From RHKX01 sp963823565 (lineage in GTDB: Bacteria; Actinomycetota; Thermoleophilia; Solirubrobacterales; 70-9): DNA of 64,000 bases. Positions within the stretch are counted from its first letter, which is position 1. Each line of letters starts with the position of its first letter. This document shows, in pieces, positions 61,085 through 64,000 of this stretch. The position numbers and the translations under genes were made by a program. The notes under the pieces were generated by a model. The model did not search any database and was not told where the DNA came from. It saw only the letters and a program-made list of their open reading frames with translations. Location: contig CAWGLR010000002.1 in NCBI GenBank assembly GCA_963823565.1, positions 124,001-188,000 of the forward strand, written 5' to 3'.

Positions 61085-64000
61085 TCAGAGGCCGCCGGTT
61101 GCGGCGCGTAGGCGGCCCAGACGCGACGACTCCTCGAGGCCGAGCTCGGCGGCGACCGCGGCGGCCCGTTCGACCAGGGCACGCGCGCTCCCGCGCCGTC
61201 CCTGGAAAAGCAGCAGCTCGGCCGCCCGCAGGTAGCGGTCCTCGTCGAGCGGCTCCGCGGCCTGGGCCTCGTCGAGGAGGCGGATCGCCTCGTCGACGTC
61301 CCCGCGCTCGACGGCGTCCTCCGCGAGGAGGTCGAGCAGCGCGAGGAATCGCCGGCGGACCCGCTCTCGCGCCGTCGCCGCCCACGGCTCGTAGCGGTCG
61401 TCGGGCAGGAGCTCCCCGGAGTGGCGCGCGAGGGCGGTGCGCGCGAGCCCCGGCCGCTCCTGCGGGGGTGCCCCGATGGCCCGCGCCGCCGCCCCCTCGA
61501 AGGCACGCGCGTCGAGCTCGCAGGGAGCGAGGACGAGCGAGCCTCCCTGGCGCAGGACGAGGTCCCCGCAGGCGGTGCGCAGGCGGTTGAGCAGGTTCCG
61601 GAGCCGACTCTGGCCGCGCGTCTCCGCGACGCCCGGCCACAGCTCCTCGATCACCCGCGAAGCCGGGAGCGGGCCGTCGGCCAGCGCGAGCAGCTTGACC
61701 AGGGTCGAGGGCCGTCCGGCGGGCGGCTCGAGCGGGCGGGTCCCCGCCGCGACGCCGAAGCCCCCGAGCAGCGTGATCCGGAACGTCCGCTCCGCCCGCG
61801 GCCGCGCCGCTCGCGAGCCGGCCGCCAGGGCGAGAGGCCCGACCACCGCCGCGACGTCGGGCTCATGGAGCTCGGGGAGGTCGGGGCGCCCGAGCTCGGC
61901 GGCGCTCTCGTACGCCTGCGCGGCAAGGCTGCCGGCGTCGGATCTCCCTCCGCGCGAGGCGGCGAGGGCGCGGAAGAGGAGCGTCCGCCACTCGTCCCGC
62001 GCCGCCTGCTGCGGGGAGGCCGCGAACGCGACGAGGGCTTCCCCGGCCGCGTCTGGGTCTCCCCAGCGCGCCCCCACGGCTCCCGCCGCGACCCAGCCGA
62101 TCTCGGGATGTCCGGCCGCCGCGGCCCGGGCCGTGGCCCGGTCGGCGTAATCCGCAGCACCCTCGCGGTCGCCCGTCCGCGCCAAGGCGAGGCAGGCGTC
62201 GGCGAGGAACTCGATGCCGGTGGGATGCTCGTACCAGCCGCCGGGATGCAGCTCGACCGTTCGGACCCGCTGCAGGACGGCGGATTGGTCCGCCCGGAGC
62301 GAGGCCGCCGTCATCCCCGTCCACGCCGCGTAGGCCTGCACGCGATGATCGCCGAGCCTCCGCCCGATCGCGGCGGCCTCGCCGAGCGTGGCCTCGGCCT
62401 CGTCGATCCGGCCGACGAATGCCATCGCCTCGGCCAGGAACGTGGCGACGGCCGCGCGCTCCCGGCCCGGCGCCGGCAGGAGCGCCAGCGCGTCGCCCAT
62501 CTGCCGGATCGCCGCGTCGAAGTCGCCGCGCGCGAACGAGACCCGGTAGCCCAGACCGGTCAACGTCCTCGCCTCCCATTCGACCTCCCCGGCGAGACGG
62601 CAGAGCGCCGCCGCCTCGCCGAGCCAGCCCTCGGCGCGCAGCATCGACGCCGGGTCTCCCTCCCAGGCCGCGACGCGCCCGAGCGCGGTCAGCGCCCTGG
62701 CTCGCGCGCGCTGCTCCCCGCCTCCGCATTCGGCGAGGATCTCGGCGGCCTCGCTCTCGATGCCGTCCGCCGGATCGACCATCGCACGGACCGCCACCGC
62801 CTCCGCCATCACCTCCCGGCGAGGCTCCCCCTCGGGCACCGTCGGCAAGGCCCTTGCGAGCAGGTCGGCGCTGAGGTCGAAGTCCAGCTTCTGCTCGGCG
62901 AGCCGCGCGACCTGCACCCGGGCGAAGGGATGGGCGGCGAGTGCCTCCTCCCCCATCGTCGTCAGCACCGCGCGCAGCTCGGAGAGGTCGAGCGCCGCCA
63001 GGTCCTGCCATCGAGTCGCAGCGATCAGCGCCGCCAACCCCGCGGCGTCGGGGGCGCGACCGAGGAGGACGACGGCCGTCGGGAGCTCACCCGCCCGGGC
63101 GTAGGCGGCGGCGGCCGCACGAGCCGACTCGCGGGGAAGCGGAGCGCGAGCCGCAAGCTCGTCCCGGACCGGGTCGGAGAGCTCGAGCCACCCGGAGGCG
63201 GTCGCGCGCGTCGGCATTCCCATCTCCGAGAGCAGATCGAAGGCACCCTCGCCGGCGCAAGCCTCGGCGACCTCCACGCTGAGCAACGGCAGATGGCCGA
63301 GGCGCGAGACCCGGGCGCGGTCGGGCTCCGCGAGTGCGGCGAGGAGCTCGTCGACGAGGCCGGCAAGTGGGGCTCGGCCCGCCGCGGCCGGCCGGAGCGG
63401 CGCGCCGGGGTCCCTGGCGAGCCACGCGGCGGCCAGCGCTGAGGCCGCCGGCCAGCCGAACGTGAGCCGGCGGACCTCCGCGACCTCCCCGTCGCCGGCG
63501 GGAGCGCCGGTCGCGACCTCGAGCAGCGACCGCAGCTCGGCGTCGTCGAAGGCGAGGTCGCCCGCGTCGAGGTCAACCGTTTCGTCACCGCCGGCGAGCG
63601 CGTCCAGCTGCCGGTCGAGGCGGCGTCCGACCAGCAGCATCCTTCCCGCGCCGAGGTCGCCGGCCAGGTCCGCGAGCACTCCCGCCGCCCTCCCCGCGGC
63701 GTGCTGGGCCTCCTCGACCACCAACAGCATCCCGGGGGCGCCTCGGTCGAGTGCGGTTCTGACGTCGTCGGCTCCCGAGCCGGTGAGCGCGGCGGCGCTG
63801 TCGGTGAGGCCGGCGCGGCGGAGCCCGCGCCGGAGAGCACCGACGAGCGCGTCGGGCTCGGTGGTCTCGCGGTCCAGGACCGAGACTGCCGACGCTCTCC
63901 CGAGGTGCTCGCGGAACTCGGTGGCGAGGATGCTCTTGCCGAACCCGCCGCCCGCACGAATCAGACCGACGGGCGCGGCCTCCAGCCTGCGCACGAGTCG
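61085..64000 (-). CDS. MalT/SARP-type transcriptional regulator (STAND ATPase, wHTH and BTAD), N-terminus beyond window
   Basis: At least 971 residues; the gene continues past the right edge. It enters with RLVRRLEAAPVGLIRAGGGFGKSILATEF, the P-loop of a STAND-type NTPase that usually lies near residue 35, so little is missing. MLLVVEEAQHA is Walker B. A TPR-like helical middle follows (about 450 residues). The C-terminal quarter has a winged helix (FRITLLGGFGVAAGTRPLEPPAGRPSTLVKLLALA, RVIEELWPG) and a BTAD domain (ELDARAFEGAAARAI, EAIRLLDEAQAAEPLDEDRYLRAAELLL). It is upstream of, and on the same strand as, the small and giant genes, which are its likely targets or operon partners. Confidence 0.85.
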   Translation of the reverse strand, partial: RLVRRLEAAPVGLIRAGGGFGKSILATEFREHLGRASAVSVLDRETTEPDALVGALRRGLRRAGLTDSAAALTGSGADDVRTALDRGAPGMLLVVEEAQHAAGRAAGVLADLAGDLGAGRMLLVGRRLDRQLDALAGGDETVDLDAGDLAFDDAELRSLLEVATGAPAGDGEVAEVRRLTFGWPAASALAAAWLARDPGAPLRPAAAGRAPLAGLVDELLAALAEPDRARVSRLGHLPLLSVEVAEACAGEGAFDLLSEMGMPTRATASGWLELSDPVRDELAARAPLPRESARAAAAAYARAGELPTAVVLLGRAPDAAGLAALIAATRWQDLAALDLSELRAVLTTMGEEALAAHPFARVQVARLAEQKLDFDLSADLLARALPTVPEGEPRREVMAEAVAVRAMVDPADGIESEAAEILAECGGGEQRARARALTALGRVAAWEGDPASMLRAEGWLGEAAALCRLAGEVEWEARTLTGLGYRVSFARGDFDAAIRQMGDALALLPAPGRERAAVATFLAEAMAFVGRIDEAEATLGEAAAIGRRLGDHRVQAYAAWTGMTAASLRADQSAVLQRVRTVELHPGGWYEHPTGIEFLADACLALARTGDREGAADYADRATARAAAAGHPEIGWVAAGAVGARWGDPDAAGEALVAFAASPQQAARDEWRTLLFRALAASRGGRSDAGSLAAQAYESAAELGRPDLPELHEPDVAAVVGPLALAAGSRAARPRAERTFRITLLGGFGVAAGTRPLEPPAGRPSTLVKLLALADGPLPASRVIEELWPGVAETRGQSRLRNLLNRLRTACGDLVLRQGGSLVLAPCELDARAFEGAAARAIGAPPQERPGLARTALARHSGELLPDDRYEPWAATARERVRRRFLALLDLLAEDAVERGDVDEAIRLLDEAQAAEPLDEDRYLRAAELLLFQGRRGSARALVERAAAVAAELGLEESSRLGRLRAATGGL

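Overview
The window is 64 kb of very GC-rich DNA from an actinobacterium. A member of the Thermoleophilia (Solirubrobacterales-like) fits best. The reasons are a WhiG-type sigma factor, a DUF2510 protein, ABC-F EttA, an actinobacterial-style EF-G2, several secreted proteins with beta-propeller, RTX or Lys-rich tails, frequent GTG starts and many 4-bp ATGA/GTGA gene overlaps. The class-level placement is inference from gene content, not from a marker search.

Layout. 0-10.5 kb: the start of a DNA methyltransferase, then a secreted-protein region (clan-A glycoside hydrolase, small exported protein, S15-type esterase/peptidase, Tat-exported phospholipase C-like enzyme with a coupled RTX protein, Vgb-like propeller, PLC-like phosphodiesterase, DUF2510/pilin-like protein), interrupted by tRNA-Val and tRNA-Cys. 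10.5-18 kb: ettA, a YCII/NTF2-like gene, an N-acetyltransferase/ADP-forming acyl-CoA synthetase fusion, a membrane protein, tRNA-Gly, and a lipoprotein/VOC pair. 18-26.5 kb (all minus): Zn-ribbon protein, RNase HI-like, EF-G2, whiG, Xer recombinase, L,D-transpeptidase, SDR epimerase and acyltransferase. Nearly all of these are broken by single extra bases and are probably intact in the organism. 26.5-37 kb: alpha/beta hydrolase, hexapeptide acetyltransferase, MBL-like protein, PfkB kinase, ppsA, ilvD, thiD. 37-57.4 kb (almost all minus): the conserved housekeeping block dprA-comM-(yraN)-rnhB-lepB-rplS-trmD-khpA-rpsP-ffh-ftsY-smc-rnc-acpP-plsX-rpmF-DUF177, then a DivIVA-like gene, coaD-rsmD-recG, a GST stub, a DAK2/FakA-like gene and rpmB. 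57.5-64 kb: a giant repeat-containing exported protein, a small coupled protein and a MalT/SARP-type regulator cut by the window end.

The most interesting signals lie in the housekeeping block. (1) A structured intergenic element is present in three clear copies, before trmD, ffh and rpmB, with a possible inverted fourth copy. It has a 9-bp stem with compensated base changes, an almost invariant 19-nt loop and a conserved distal box. The three downstream genes lack Shine-Dalgarno sequences and carry TANNNT boxes 8-10 nt before the start codon. (2) The SMC protein is about 800 residues with no recognisable hinge. (3) RNase III has lost several metal-ligand residues. (4) Ribosomal protein L19 has an acidic tail that doubles its length. 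(5) rimM is missing from its usual place and yraN is flipped. Two islands of +1 frameshifts (about 2.4-5.5 kb and 18.2-26.1 kb) look like sequence errors and should be checked before any gene there is called a pseudogene.
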